Below, one piece after another: positions 48,096 through 57,249 of a DNA stretch of 64,000 bases. Every line of letters begins with the position of its first letter. The stretch's first letter is position 1. The notes under the pieces are model-generated. The model was not told where the DNA came from. It worked only from the letters and a program-made list of their open reading frames with translations, and made no database searches. The DNA is from Marinomonas hwangdonensis (lineage in GTDB: Bacteria; Pseudomonadota; Gammaproteobacteria; Pseudomonadales; Marinomonadaceae), in NCBI RefSeq assembly GCF_003721245.1, contig NZ_RIZG01000011.1, positions 1 to 64,000 on the forward strand, read 5' to 3'. The translations under genes and the position numbers were made by a program.

Positions 48096-48608
48096 TTAGC
48101 TGTTACGACGTGCGGCGATTTCTTCGCGGCGCACGCGTTGCGCCAATTTGTCTAGAATACCGTTAACATACTTATGGCTTTCGGTAGCGCCAAAGCCTTT
48201 CGCCAGTTCCACACCTTCATTGATGGCAACGCGGTATGGGACATCTAAACGCTGTGACAATTCAAATGCACCAAGGCGCATAACCGCCAATTCAATCGGA
48301 TCAAGCTCACTCAGTGGGCGATCCAATAGCTCTTCAAATAAGTTGTCCAGCTTCTTAGCACTGGCCGTAACGCCTTGCAGGAGCTCACGAAAGTAAACCT
48401 TGTCGCACGAATCCATATCCTGATCCATAACAAACTGGGTTTCTATCTCACTCACGGCCGATTTATTCATCTGCCATTGGTAGACCGCTTGCAATGCCAA
48501 ACGACGAGAAGCACTGCGCATTTGCGAACGTGAAGGCTTCTTTTCCTTACGTTTTGGTGCTGGAGTTTGGTCGTTTGTTGTTTCCACTTCGCTCATTTTT
48601 TGCCTCAA
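48096..48608 (-). CDS. nusB: Transcription antitermination factor NusB
   Basis: NusB with NusE (S10) binds boxA RNA in rRNA operons. The 170-residue protein has the helical NusB fold: RSASRRLALQAVYQWQMNK, YFRELLQGVTA, ELDPIELAVMRLGAFEL, VPYRVAINEGVELAKGFGATESHKYVNGILDKL. It carries a basic N-terminal extension of about 25 residues. The expected neighbours ribH and thiL are not adjacent. Confidence 0.96.
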   Translation of the reverse strand: MRQKMSEVETTNDQTPAPKRKEKKPSRSQMRSASRRLALQAVYQWQMNKSAVSEIETQFVMDQDMDSCDKVYFRELLQGVTASAKKLDNLFEELLDRPLSELDPIELAVMRLGAFELSQRLDVPYRVAINEGVELAKGFGATESHKYVNGILDKLAQRVRREEIAARRNS

Positions 48609-48657
48609 TTATCCAGACTACGCAGCCATATGGGCTCACGTTTTCGCCTGCTTGGAA

Positions 48658-48747
48658 GTACTTTTGCTGGTAAGAAAGCTGCCTATTAACTTGACGATTA
48701 GACTTGGATTACTAGGCAGTACCTACGGTCATGATGGCCAAAAGTAC
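48658..48747 (-). promoter_or_regulatory. Nested inverted repeats upstream of nusB
   Basis: An outer 9-bp pair, GTACTTTTG (48658-48666) with CAAAAGTAC (48739-48747), encloses an inner pair, CTGCCTA (48679-48685) with TAGGCAG (48713-48719). The element lies in the 281-base gap between ribD and nusB, where ribE/ribBA/ribH would be expected. It does not match the FMN riboswitch by eye. It may be a structured leader or a chance repeat. Confidence 0.35.
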
Positions 48748-48889
48748 AGATATGTTCTTTCTCTTGGGCGGCGATTATAGCAACATTTATTCTAGGTTTC
48801 TCGGCAAAGTTTTCTAAATCACCGCAAGAAAAAACGATTTCTCGCGGTTTTATTAAAAAACACCGAAAAAGCAATGACTCAGCGCTCGA

Positions 48890-50044
48890 CTATTCGTCAT
48901 CGTCCTCTTCACTATCTTCGTCTAGGTAGCTTGGCAAGTACACCAAGCGCACATCCTGGCCTACTTGACTAACGGATGTTAGGGTTAACTCCACCGCTTC
49001 ACTCATCGTCTCAAGAGGCAGTGTGAATAATGGCCGAGCACTGGAACCCAGTAATTTCGGCGCCATGTACACGACAATTTCATCCACTAATCCGGCTTGC
49101 AAAAAACCGCCAGCCAGCTCGGCCCCGGCTTCTAACAAGACTTCGTTAATCCCAAGATCGGCAAGCTGCTCCATCGCATCAAGTAAATCAAGTCGACCGT
49201 CTTCACCCCGTGGCGCAAAACGTACCGTCACGCCTTTTTTACAAAGAACGTCTTGATGTTCTGGTTCGACCTCTTCTGCCACAGAAAACACGCAAACCTG
49301 ATGGGCTGGATAGAGGATTTTCGCTTCCGGTAAAATAGACAAAGCCGTGTCCATAATCACACGTAACGGCTGACGCACGCTTTTAGGGTCTGCGTCTTGG
49401 TCGTTATTATCGATACGAACCGTCATGCTCGGATTGTCCGCCAAAACAGACCCTATACCGGTGACAATGGCATCACTTTGCGCGCGCAAGCGTTGCACAT
49501 CAAGACGCGCTTCAGGACCGGTAATCCATTGGCTTTCACCCGACTCCATCGCCGTGCGACCATCCAAACTCATGGCCAACTTGACGCGAACAAAAGGCAG
49601 CCCTTCGCGCATGCGTTTGATAAAACCCGGATTCAACGCCTCACATTCCGCTTCTAGAACGGGGCCGATAATCTCAATCCCCGCTTTTTTTAGTTTTGCC
49701 AAGCCCTTACCAGATACTTCAGGATTTGGGTCTTGCATGCCGTACACAACACGCGCCACGCCGGCCTTGATCAAGGCGTCAGCACACGGCGGGGTTTTAC
49801 CTTGATGACTGCAAGGTTCTAAGGTGACATACGCGGTTGCGCCGTCTACGGCCTGTTTGGCATCCGCTAAGGCGTTCACTTCCGCGTGCCCCTCGCCCGC
49901 TTTGGCATGAAAACCTTGACCGATTAGCTGGTCATCTTTTACCAAAACACAGCCTACTCGTGGATTGGGATGAGTCGTATAAAGACCCTGCTGTGCCAGT
50001 TGAATCGCTTTTGCCATCCAATACTCGTGGTTATTAAGGGTCAT
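48890..50044 (-). CDS. ribD: Bifunctional riboflavin deaminase/reductase RibD
   Basis: RibD performs the second and third steps of riboflavin synthesis. The N-terminal deaminase has the zinc motifs [11 protein letters not shown] and [16 protein letters not shown]. The C-terminal reductase has [25 protein letters not shown] and [18 protein letters not shown]. Length 384 with an acidic tail ([10 protein letters not shown]). It overlaps nrdR by 4 bases (ATGA), the standard nrdR-ribD pair. Confidence 0.97.
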   Translation of the reverse strand: MTLNNHEYWMAKAIQLAQQGLYTTHPNPRVGCVLVKDDQLIGQGFHAKAGEGHAEVNALADAKQAVDGATAYVTLEPCSHQGKTPPCADALIKAGVARVVYGMQDPNPEVSGKGLAKLKKAGIEIIGPVLEAECEALNPGFIKRMREGLPFVRVKLAMSLDGRTAMESGESQWITGPEARLDVQRLRAQSDAIVTGIGSVLADNPSMTVRIDNNDQDADPKSVRQPLRVIMDTALSILPEAKILYPAHQVCVFSVAEEVEPEHQDVLCKKGVTVRFAPRGEDGRLDLLDAMEQLADLGINEVLLEAGAELAGGFLQAGLVDEIVVYMAPKLLGSSARPLFTLPLETMSEAVELTLTSVSQVGQDVRLVYLPSYLDEDSEEDDDE

Positions 50045-50553
50045 TTTTTGTCTTCTTTGATGGATTCTGAAGGAGTTTGCTTTGTGTCTAAAACAGTGGC
50101 GCTGTGGTTTTCTAGACGATCAATCGCCTCACGGAACTCGCTGATGTCTTTAAAACTACGATATACCGAAGCGAAGCGAACATAAGCCACTTGATCGAGG
50201 CGCTGCAATTCTTCCATCACAGCTTCCCCCGTCCAGCGAGAAGGCAACTCTCGCTCGCCAGTCGCTTGCATTTTTTCTTTGATGCGCGTGATCGCCGTTT
50301 CAATGGCTTCGATGCTGACAGGGCGTTTTTCAATGGCTTTTAAAATGCCGTTGCGCAGTTTGTCTTCATCAAACACTTCTCGACTGCCGTCGCTCTTGAT
50401 CAGCTTGGGCATTTGTAACTCGGCGACTTCGAAGGTGGTGAAGCGTTCATGACAGTGAATACAAGTACGCCGACGGCGCACTTGTGCGGATTCCGACACC
50501 AGCCGAGAGTCCACTACTTTAGTATCTAGGGTTCCACAAAAAGGGCATCGCAT
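50041..50553 (-). CDS. nrdR: Ribonucleotide reductase repressor NrdR
   Basis: NrdR senses ATP/dATP and represses ribonucleotide reductase genes. The 170-residue protein has the N-terminal zinc ribbon [15 protein letters not shown] ... [17 protein letters not shown] and the ATP-cone (about residues 48-138, [21 protein letters not shown]). The C-terminal acidic/Lys tail is longer than in E. coli. Confidence 0.97.
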   Translation of the reverse strand: MRCPFCGTLDTKVVDSRLVSESAQVRRRRTCIHCHERFTTFEVAELQMPKLIKSDGSREVFDEDKLRNGILKAIEKRPVSIEAIETAITRIKEKMQATGERELPSRWTGEAVMEELQRLDQVAYVRFASVYRSFKDISEFREAIDRLENHSATVLDTKQTPSESIKEDKK

Positions 50554-50714
50554 GGCGCTTCCAATATTACTAACTTGGTGTAAGAATGCCTGAGTTTAGG
50601 CCATCGTATTTTGCAACAAATCATACCAACCCCATTGCAAGATAGCTACCGAGGGACACGACGCACAGGCGTCTATTCTTCGCTTGTCTCAAGAATTGGA
50701 TCATAAGGATATCT

Positions 50715-51620
50715 ATGCCGTTTGCAGAATTATCGGGCTTGGTTGCCGCACTCTGCTGGACCATTTCCAGCCTGATGGCCCCAAGATTAATTGAGCGTTT
50801 CGGCACCATGCTTTTCAATACGGTGCGTATTGTCATTGCCAGCGTCATACTGCTGTTGATTTGTCTGATCACGGAACGATTCAGCTTGGCTTTATGGCAA
50901 CATACCGAGATGATTATGTTGTCGGGGCTGTTGGGTATTTTTATCGGCGATACCATGCTGTTCTCGGCGGTACACCGCCTTGGCCCGCGACGCACTGGGG
51001 TACTGTTTGCCACCAATGCCCCCATGTCGATTTTATTAGGCTGGTTGCTTTTAGGGGAAAACCTGTCGTTTAGTCAGCTATTTGCCTGCAGTTTAGTGCT
51101 AACAGGGGTAGTGATTGCCATTTTATTCGGCCGTAGAAACAGTCTTCATGCTTGGGAACAAACCAAAGGCAAATTAAGTATCGGCATTTTGCTTGCGCTT
51201 GGTGCCGCTCTTGGGCAAGCCAGTGGCGCCTTGCTTAGCAAGCCGGCTTTGCTCGACGGCGCTGACCCCATTGCGGTTTCGGCTCTACGAGTGGGAACGG
51301 GGGCGCTGGCACTGATACTGGCTTATGGCATTTTCTATCGACACAAGCGCCCTGTCGGTGCCATCCCCTTTGATCAACTCACACGCATCGACTTTATGGG
51401 CATTGCTACCCTAGCGACTATTGGTATGGTGATTGGCATGAGCGTTCTCGTTTGGGGAGTCGGTAACGCCAACGTCGGCATCGTCACCACATTGTCGGCG
51501 GTTGTGCCCGTACTGATTCTGCCCGGTTTATGGCTGACCACAGGACAACGACCTGCGCTTGGTGCTTGGGTAGGGGCGTTTTTCGTTGTCGCTGGCGCCG
51601 CGTTGATTATTCTGAAATGA
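50715..51620 (+). CDS. DMT-superfamily transporter (EamA)
   Basis: A 301-residue inner-membrane protein with ten predicted spans in two EamA repeats (for example GRRNSLHAWEQ marks the hinge). Family members export metabolites or amino acids. Substrate is unknown. It is divergent from nrdR; an intrinsic terminator lies between it and ettA. Confidence 0.85.
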   Translation: MPFAELSGLVAALCWTISSLMAPRLIERFGTMLFNTVRIVIASVILLLICLITERFSLALWQHTEMIMLSGLLGIFIGDTMLFSAVHRLGPRRTGVLFATNAPMSILLGWLLLGENLSFSQLFACSLVLTGVVIAILFGRRNSLHAWEQTKGKLSIGILLALGAALGQASGALLSKPALLDGADPIAVSALRVGTGALALILAYGIFYRHKRPVGAIPFDQLTRIDFMGIATLATIGMVIGMSVLVWGVGNANVGIVTTLSAVVPVLILPGLWLTTGQRPALGAWVGAFFVVAGAALIILK

Positions 51621-51662
51621 CAATCCCTGTGCTATTCTTAGCATACTCATTTGTAATCGGCT

Positions 51663-51708
51663 CTGTGGTCGTCAGCCTTCTTTTTTGACGAGACACAGGG
51701 TGTTTTTT
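51663..51708 (+). terminator. Intrinsic terminator upstream of ettA
   Basis: CTGTG-G-TCGTC pairs with GACGA-GA-CACAG around a 13-base loop, followed by GGTGTTTTTT. It ends the DMT transporter transcript about 25 bases before the ettA start. Confidence 0.7.
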
Positions 51709-51732
51709 AATCATAGGATAAGTTGATTCTTT

Positions 51733-53394
51733 ATGGCTCAGTTTGTATACAGCATGAACCGCGTTGGGAAAATTGTTCCACCTAAACGCGAAATCTTAAA
51801 AGACATTTCTCTTTCATTTTTCCCAGGCGCTAAGATCGGTGTATTGGGTCTTAACGGATCTGGTAAATCGACGCTACTACGCATTATGGCGGGTGTGGAT
51901 ACCGAGCATAACGGTGAAGCACGCCCCATGCCGGGCATCAAAATCGGCTACCTTGAGCAAGAACCGCATCTTGATCCAGAAAAGAACGTGCGTGGTATTG
52001 TTGAAGAAGCCTTCTCTGACGTTATCGAAGCCATGGCGCGTTTGGATGCCGTGTACGCAGAATACGCGGAACCCGATGCGGACTTTGATGCGCTCGCAAA
52101 AGAGCAAGGTCAACTTGAAGCCTTAATCGAAGCGAAAGAAGGTCACAACCTAGAGCGTGCCCTTGAAGTGGCTGCCGATGCGCTCCGTCTTCCACCTTGG
52201 GACGCCAAAGTAGAACACCTTTCTGGTGGTGAGCGTCGTCGTGTGGCGCTTTGTCGTTTGTTGTTGAACAAGCCAGACATGATTCTTCTCGATGAGCCGA
52301 CTAACCATTTGGATGCGGAATCCGTTGCTTGGCTAGAGCGCTTCTTGAAAGATTACCCAGGCACTGTTGTGGCGATTACCCACGACCGTTACTTCCTAGA
52401 CAACGCTGCTGGCTGGATTTTGGAATTGGACCGTGGTCACGGTATTCCATACGAAGGTAACTACTCGTCTTGGTTAGAGCAAAAAGACGCTCGACTACAA
52501 ACCGAAGCGAAACAGCAAGCGTCTCATCAAAAGGCCATTAAATCGGAGCTTGAATGGGTTCGCCAAGGGGCCAAAGGGCGTCAGTCTAAATCCAAAGCCC
52601 GTTTGGCTCGATTCGAGGAAATGAACTCTCAAGAGTTCCAAGATCGTAACGAAACCAACGAGTTGTACATTCCACCAGGACCACGTCTTGGTAATAAAGT
52701 CATCGAAATCGAAGGCGTAAGCAAAAGCTTCGAGCACAAGATGCTACTAGAAGACTTCAACATGGTGGTGCCACAAGGCGCGATCGTCGGTGTTGTCGGT
52801 GGTAACGGTGCGGGTAAATCAACCCTATTCAAAATGATCGCTGGTATCGAAAAACCAGACACTGGCACAGTGACATTAGGTGAAACGGTGCAACTTGCCT
52901 ACGTTGATCAAATGCGTGAACTAGATGGCGACAAAACGGTTTTCGAAGAAATCGCTGACGGCCAAGACATGATCACGGTGCACAACTACAAAGTGCCATC
53001 TCGTGCTTACATTGGTCGCTTTAACTTCAAAGGGTCAGATCAGCAAAAACTGGTTAAACATTTGTCTGGTGGTGAGCGTAACCGTTTGCACCTTGCAAAA
53101 TTGCTTAAAGAAGGCGGCAACGTCTTGCTACTGGATGAGCCAACCAACGACCTAGACGTTGAAACCTTACGTGCACTGGAAGACGCGCTACTGGCCTTCC
53201 CAGGCTCTGCGATTGTTATTTCCCACGACCGTTGGTTCCTAGACCGTATCGCAACACACATCCTTGCATACGAAGGCGATTCTAAAGCCGTTTTCTTCGA
53301 AGGTAACTACGCTGAATACGAAGCCGACTACAAAAAACGTACCGGCAACGACGCCACACCAACACGTATCAAATACAAACGTATTGATGCGTAA
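51733..53394 (+). CDS. ettA: Energy-dependent translational throttle protein EttA (ABC-F)
   Basis: EttA binds the ribosomal E site and couples early elongation to the ATP/ADP ratio. The 553-residue soluble protein has two ABC ATPase cassettes: Walker A GLNGSGKST and GGNGAGKST, signatures LSGGERRR and LSGGERNR, Walker B DEPTNHLD and DEPTNDLD. The linker between them has the P-site tRNA-interaction sequence (GRQSKSKARLARFEEM). No transmembrane segment is present. Length and both cassettes are normal. Confidence 0.96.
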   Translation: MAQFVYSMNRVGKIVPPKREILKDISLSFFPGAKIGVLGLNGSGKSTLLRIMAGVDTEHNGEARPMPGIKIGYLEQEPHLDPEKNVRGIVEEAFSDVIEAMARLDAVYAEYAEPDADFDALAKEQGQLEALIEAKEGHNLERALEVAADALRLPPWDAKVEHLSGGERRRVALCRLLLNKPDMILLDEPTNHLDAESVAWLERFLKDYPGTVVAITHDRYFLDNAAGWILELDRGHGIPYEGNYSSWLEQKDARLQTEAKQQASHQKAIKSELEWVRQGAKGRQSKSKARLARFEEMNSQEFQDRNETNELYIPPGPRLGNKVIEIEGVSKSFEHKMLLEDFNMVVPQGAIVGVVGGNGAGKSTLFKMIAGIEKPDTGTVTLGETVQLAYVDQMRELDGDKTVFEEIADGQDMITVHNYKVPSRAYIGRFNFKGSDQQKLVKHLSGGERNRLHLAKLLKEGGNVLLLDEPTNDLDVETLRALEDALLAFPGSAIVISHDRWFLDRIATHILAYEGDSKAVFFEGNYAEYEADYKKRTGNDATPTRIKYKRIDA

Positions 53395-53432
53395 TTCTAT
53401 TTGATAGAATTGGTTGGTTTTGAGAATGGAAA

Positions 53433-53461
53433 GCCGCTTACCGGAAGGTAAGCGGTTTTTT
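53433..53461 (+). terminator. Intrinsic terminator of ettA
   Basis: GCCGCTTACC-GGAA-GGTAAGCGG followed by six T, 39 bases after the ettA stop and just before the end of the convergent hydratase-like gene. Confidence 0.92.
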
Positions 53462-53476
53462 AAAAATCAAAAAGCG

Positions 53477-54163
53477 CTACACAATGTCCACGCTAATTAG
53501 TGTGCCATTTGTTCCAATCACTTCATTTTTACCCTCGCAGATATCGGTTCCAATCAACCCGTTCAAGCTACCCGTCATGAAGAAGAATTCGTCAATGTAG
53601 CCTCGACGAACACATTCTTGTACACCCTTCAACAGCACCGCCTTTTTCTGTTCGAAAAAATCGGTAGCGCTGGTCGAGTACTGATAAGTATGGCTCTGAT
53701 GACCACTTTTTAGCGAAAAGTCCCCCGATACGGGGAGATCGGAAACAAGGATGCCATAGTTAAAATAAAAATCGCAGGATGGGTAACTGTGGGGATTAAT
53801 TTTAGGGCGTATGACTTCAATGCCGACAAATGGCTGACAACCACGAACAGCGTAGTCAATATCACCTGCCAAGAGTGGGACGCTGCACTGGTAGCAGATT
53901 TCCACTTCAATACCGGATAGGTCACTTTTCGATATCCGCGTCCCTTGATGCTGAAAAATCTGAAAATCAAAAATAGGCGAAAGGATAAAAACACCAGAAT
54001 CTTCAACGACTTTCCATCCTTTAATTACCGCACCTTTACTCGTTAATTCTGCAATCAACTGATCTTGCGCATGACAAATCGCGTCATAACTCTCTTGAAT
54101 AGACACAAAAGCACCGTGTTTAAATGCGTTGAGAACGGCGGAATATTCTGAAAAATTCATCAA
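53477..54163 (-). CDS. 2-keto-4-pentenoate hydratase-like protein
   Basis: The 228-residue protein resembles the MhpD/fumarylacetoacetase-like C-terminal family: AICHAQDQLIAELTSKGAVIKGWKVVE, FILSPIFDF, the metal-binding IEVEICYQ, and VGIEVIRPKIN. It is a little shorter than MhpD and the C-terminal part is diverged, so activity is uncertain. It stands alone between the ettA terminator and the aminotransferase operon. Confidence 0.65.
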   Translation of the reverse strand: MMNFSEYSAVLNAFKHGAFVSIQESYDAICHAQDQLIAELTSKGAVIKGWKVVEDSGVFILSPIFDFQIFQHQGTRISKSDLSGIEVEICYQCSVPLLAGDIDYAVRGCQPFVGIEVIRPKINPHSYPSCDFYFNYGILVSDLPVSGDFSLKSGHQSHTYQYSTSATDFFEQKKAVLLKGVQECVRRGYIDEFFFMTGSLNGLIGTDICEGKNEVIGTNGTLISVDIV

Positions 54164-54280
54164 GGAGCCCTTTAAAAAGAGTCACCACACAAGAGAGTGA
54201 CGGCAAATAAAGTCGCTAATATACAAGATTTTTCATTGAGGAAAAGCAAACTTGTCGATCGCTTAGGCGTTAATGCGTAT

Positions 54281-55492
54281 CTACACCATCACCACAGACA
54301 AGCTTTTGGCTAGGAAAGGAATGTCGCTTTCTTTTAATCCTGCGAGATTGATTCGTCCTCCATCCACAAGGTAAACACCAAACTCTTCCCTTAATCGCAT
54401 AACTTGCTCTTTGTTCGCACCAATCACAGAAAACATACCTTTGTGCTGACCGATGAAGTCAAAATGATGGTGACCTGTTTGATGCTGTAAAGACGCCACT
54501 AGAGCCGCCCGCACGCGATGAATTCGTTGTCTCATTTCTGAGACTTCCGATAACCAGACAGCCTTGAGCGCTGGGTCTTCAAGAATGGTACGCACAACCG
54601 CCGCACCATGATCTGGTGGCATGGTATAGGTACTGCGTGCGCATTCCATAATGCGGCCTTTAATGCACAAACTTTTTGAGGCACTGTCTGACGCCACGAC
54701 GGCAATGCCAGTACGCTCTCGATACAAGCCAAAGTTTTTAGAACAGGAACTGGCAACCAAAAACGCGGGCACACGCTCAGCAAGATAACGAAAGCCCGCC
54801 GCATCTTTTTCCATGCCATCGCCAAAACCCTGATATGCCATGTCTATGAAGGGCAAGAAGCCTTGTTGATTGGCCATATCCGTTAATGCTTGCCAAGCAC
54901 CATAGCTGAGATCGGCACCAGTTGGGTTGTGACAACAGCCATGTAATAGTACGACGTCATTTGTGCCTAATGCTGATAAAGCAGACAGCATTATGGGCTC
55001 ATTGACGCTTTTTGTTTTTGGGTCAAAATAAGGATAATACGCCACATTAAGACCAGCAGTTCTCATAATAGGTGCATGGTTTGCGTAACTTAAATCACTC
55101 ATCCATACGGTCGCATTAGGGTTAGCGATAGCAATAACATCCGCCATTAATCGCAACGCCCCACTCGCACCCGGTGTTTGAACACCAACAACCCGTGCAT
55201 CTCGTTGATTTTGTGCCTGCCGCTCTTCCCCTAGTAAAAGCGATATCATGGCTTGGTTGAAACGCTCGCAACCCGCCATGCCAACATAACTTTTACTTTC
55301 TTGAGTTTGAACTAAGCGAATCTCAGCCGTCTTAACCGCTTGCAACACAGGAGTCTTGCCATTTTCATTGCGATAGACGCCTACACCCAAATCCAATTTA
55401 TTAGGTCGCGGGTCCTGCAGACAGGCGAGTGTTTGAGACAAAATGGGGTCAATAGCAGCAGGACTGAGCGTATTAAACATAAAATTTTCCAT
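54281..55492 (-). CDS. Aspartate/aromatic aminotransferase
   Basis: A fold-type I aminotransferase of 403 residues of the AspC/TyrB family. It has LDLGVGVYRNENGKTPVLQAVK at the N-terminus, the substrate loop LLHGCCHNPTGADLS, the PLP lysine in SSCSKNFGLYRERTG and the C-terminal GRINLAGL. Substrate could be aspartate or aromatic amino acids. A second ATG at codon 5 (MFNTLSPA) is a plausible start. It lies 27 bases downstream of an EamA exporter gene and near an Lrp regulator, suggesting an amino-acid module. Confidence 0.93.
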   Translation of the reverse strand: MENFMFNTLSPAAIDPILSQTLACLQDPRPNKLDLGVGVYRNENGKTPVLQAVKTAEIRLVQTQESKSYVGMAGCERFNQAMISLLLGEERQAQNQRDARVVGVQTPGASGALRLMADVIAIANPNATVWMSDLSYANHAPIMRTAGLNVAYYPYFDPKTKSVNEPIMLSALSALGTNDVVLLHGCCHNPTGADLSYGAWQALTDMANQQGFLPFIDMAYQGFGDGMEKDAAGFRYLAERVPAFLVASSCSKNFGLYRERTGIAVVASDSASKSLCIKGRIMECARSTYTMPPDHGAAVVRTILEDPALKAVWLSEVSEMRQRIHRVRAALVASLQHQTGHHHFDFIGQHKGMFSVIGANKEQVMRLREEFGVYLVDGGRINLAGLKESDIPFLAKSLSVVMV

Positions 55493-55519
55493 TAAACGTT
55501 GATGAAAAGAGAGTGTCGA

Positions 55520-56461
55520 TTAACGTGACGACTTCACAATGCCGCTGGCAAACACCACACCGACACAAACAAAGCACAGACCCACAGCGGCCGCGATTCC
55601 AATGGATTCGTGCAGTAAAGGAATGGCCAGAAGTGATGCCATTACAGGCGTTAAAGCTCCCATGGCCGCAGTCCGTTCTGCCCCAAGTGAGTTGATTGCG
55701 TAGCCATAACTAAACCCCGTACACAGCCCGACTAATACGGCTTGCACAAAAAACTGCCCCGCCAACTCTCCCATGCTAACGGCGCCCATTCCAGAGGTCA
55801 CCAAGCCCGTTGCTAATAGAACAAGCAACAAGGTCGTGGAGACCAGCCCCAATAATCCCGTGGCCGCCAATGGCGGAAGGCCTGCGACTCGCAAACTGAT
55901 CGTAAATACCGCCCAACAAAAACTGGCCCCGATAAAATACAAATCACCTTTCCAGACCTCACCGTCAAGTGACCAAAAAGACAACAAAAATAATGCGCTC
56001 ACGCCGGTTAAAATCGCCAACAACCCCATTAAACGAGGACGACTCAGTGGCTCTTTAAACACCACCACGGCAATAGCCGTCACGAACAGAGGAAACATAC
56101 CAGGGATTAGTAAGCCCGCATGCGAAACCGGCGCATACTTCATACCCGCCGAGCTCAAAAAGAAAAAAGGCACCCCAGCACCCAATACAATGCCGAACAA
56201 GGTCCATTTCGGGACAACAAGCATTCGATGGCGAGCACGATATAAAAACGGCATCAGTACAAGCGCAGGAACACCATAACGCATCAAAGCGAGGTCAAAA
56301 GTGGTCAGCATCGACTGCGCCCCCATCTTGACACTCACAAGCCAGCTTGCCCAAATACAGGCCGTCACAAAGGCGGCAAGCAATCCAAGCTGGAAAGCGC
56401 CCCCTGTGGCGATACGCCGATAGTCTGACGTGGGTACCGCTTTACTGTGGGTAATATTATT
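55520..56461 (-). CDS. EamA-family (DMT) transporter
   Basis: An inner-membrane protein with ten predicted spans (for example AAFVTACIWASWLVSVK and ERTAAMGALTPVMASLLAIPLLHE in the second EamA repeat). The frame is open to 56494, but AGCAGGATGGATC precedes an ATG at 56461 (MNNITHSKAVP), which I take as the start (313 residues). It is divergent from the Lrp/AsnC gene, a common arrangement for an amino-acid exporter and its regulator. Confidence 0.87.
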   Translation of the reverse strand, partial: NNITHSKAVPTSDYRRIATGGAFQLGLLAAFVTACIWASWLVSVKMGAQSMLTTFDLALMRYGVPALVLMPFLYRARHRMLVVPKWTLFGIVLGAGVPFFFLSSAGMKYAPVSHAGLLIPGMFPLFVTAIAVVVFKEPLSRPRLMGLLAILTGVSALFLLSFWSLDGEVWKGDLYFIGASFCWAVFTISLRVAGLPPLAATGLLGLVSTTLLLVLLATGLVTSGMGAVSMGELAGQFFVQAVLVGLCTGFSYGYAINSLGAERTAAMGALTPVMASLLAIPLLHESIGIAAAVGLCFVCVGVVFASGIVKSSR

Positions 56462-56579
56462 CATGATCCATCCTGCTAAAAATACCAGTTTCAAATCGTC
56501 TTTGATGCGTTCATTATAGGAAGAGAATCACGAGCATGTCCTTGCCATTATCGCCTCGAAATAGAGATTTTTTGGCACA

Positions 56580-56622
56580 GTATGCTTATTTAGAGAAAAT
56601 AAATTACAAGGTATGCTAATTT
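56580..56622 (+). promoter_or_regulatory. Direct repeats upstream of the Lrp/AsnC gene
   Basis: GTATGCTTATTT (56580-56591) and GTATGCTAATTT (56611-56622) are 31 bases apart, about three helical turns, in the divergent region. They are candidate binding sites of the Lrp-type regulator, whose ATG follows 5 bases after the second copy. Confidence 0.5.
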
Positions 56623-56626
56623 AAAG

Positions 56627-57085
56627 ATGGACAATACAGACATTCAAATCCTCACCTTACTGCAGGACAATGGCCGCTTAAGCAATGTGGAGCTGGCAGA
56701 ACAGATACATTTATCGGCTTCGCCTTGCCTACGTCGAGTCAAACAACTCGAAACGCTTGGTGTCATCAAAAGCTACAAAGCCAGTTTAGAGCGTACCAAG
56801 GTGGGATTATCCATGACGGTATTTATTGAAGTACGTTTAAACAACCACACCGGTGATGCCAGTGATGCTTTTGAACAAAGTGTGGCGAGTTTACCCAATG
56901 TGATTAGCGCTTACTTGGTGTCGGGGTACGCCGACTACAGGCTCGAAATTGTGTCTCGCGACCTTGTCGATTACGAAGGCATACTAAAGACGATTCAAAG
57001 CCTGCCTTATGTAAAAGACATTCACAGCAACTTTGCCATACGAGCCATTAAAAGCGACGCGCCCTTGCCTTTAAAGAAAAGCTAA
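56627..57085 (+). CDS. Lrp/AsnC-family transcriptional regulator
   Basis: A 152-residue protein with an N-terminal HTH (IQILTLLQDNGRLSNVELAEQIHLSASPCLRRVKQLE) and a C-terminal RAM ligand-binding domain (VISAYLVSGYADYRLEIVSRDL). The length is that of Lrp/AsnC proteins. It likely controls the divergent EamA exporter and perhaps itself; ligand is probably an amino acid (inference). Confidence 0.92.
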   Translation: MDNTDIQILTLLQDNGRLSNVELAEQIHLSASPCLRRVKQLETLGVIKSYKASLERTKVGLSMTVFIEVRLNNHTGDASDAFEQSVASLPNVISAYLVSGYADYRLEIVSRDLVDYEGILKTIQSLPYVKDIHSNFAIRAIKSDAPLPLKKS

Positions 57086-57146
57086 ACAATACCAAGGCGC
57101 TAGAAAAGCAATGGAATGAAAATACACTACTCATGGGAGGTATTTG

Positions 57147-57203
57147 ATGGATAAAGTAGCATTTCTCTTCTATTGTTACCTATCTGTCATATTAATTTTT
57201 TAG
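57147..57203 (+). CDS. Candidate 18-residue hydrophobic small protein or leader peptide
   Basis: GGGAGG lies 6 bases before an ATG that opens an 18-codon frame, MDKVAFLFYCYLSVILIF, ending at TAG 57201. The peptide is mostly hydrophobic, as are many small membrane proteins. It sits 46 bases upstream of the start of the HTH protein. The strong ribosome site is the main support. Confidence 0.4.
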   Translation: MDKVAFLFYCYLSVILIF

Positions 57204-57249
57204 TGTGTACAAACCGTTTTGCAAGAATACAGACCATGGAGCCAATGAC

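Noticed and set aside
48609-48889. FMN riboswitch in the ribD-nusB gap
   Set aside because: The conserved RFN-element sequences were not found by eye on either strand.
56571-56587. Second sigma-54 promoter (TTTGGCACAGTATGCTT)
   Set aside because: The GG and GC are 10 positions apart instead of 12; the TATGCT part belongs to the Lrp-type direct repeats.
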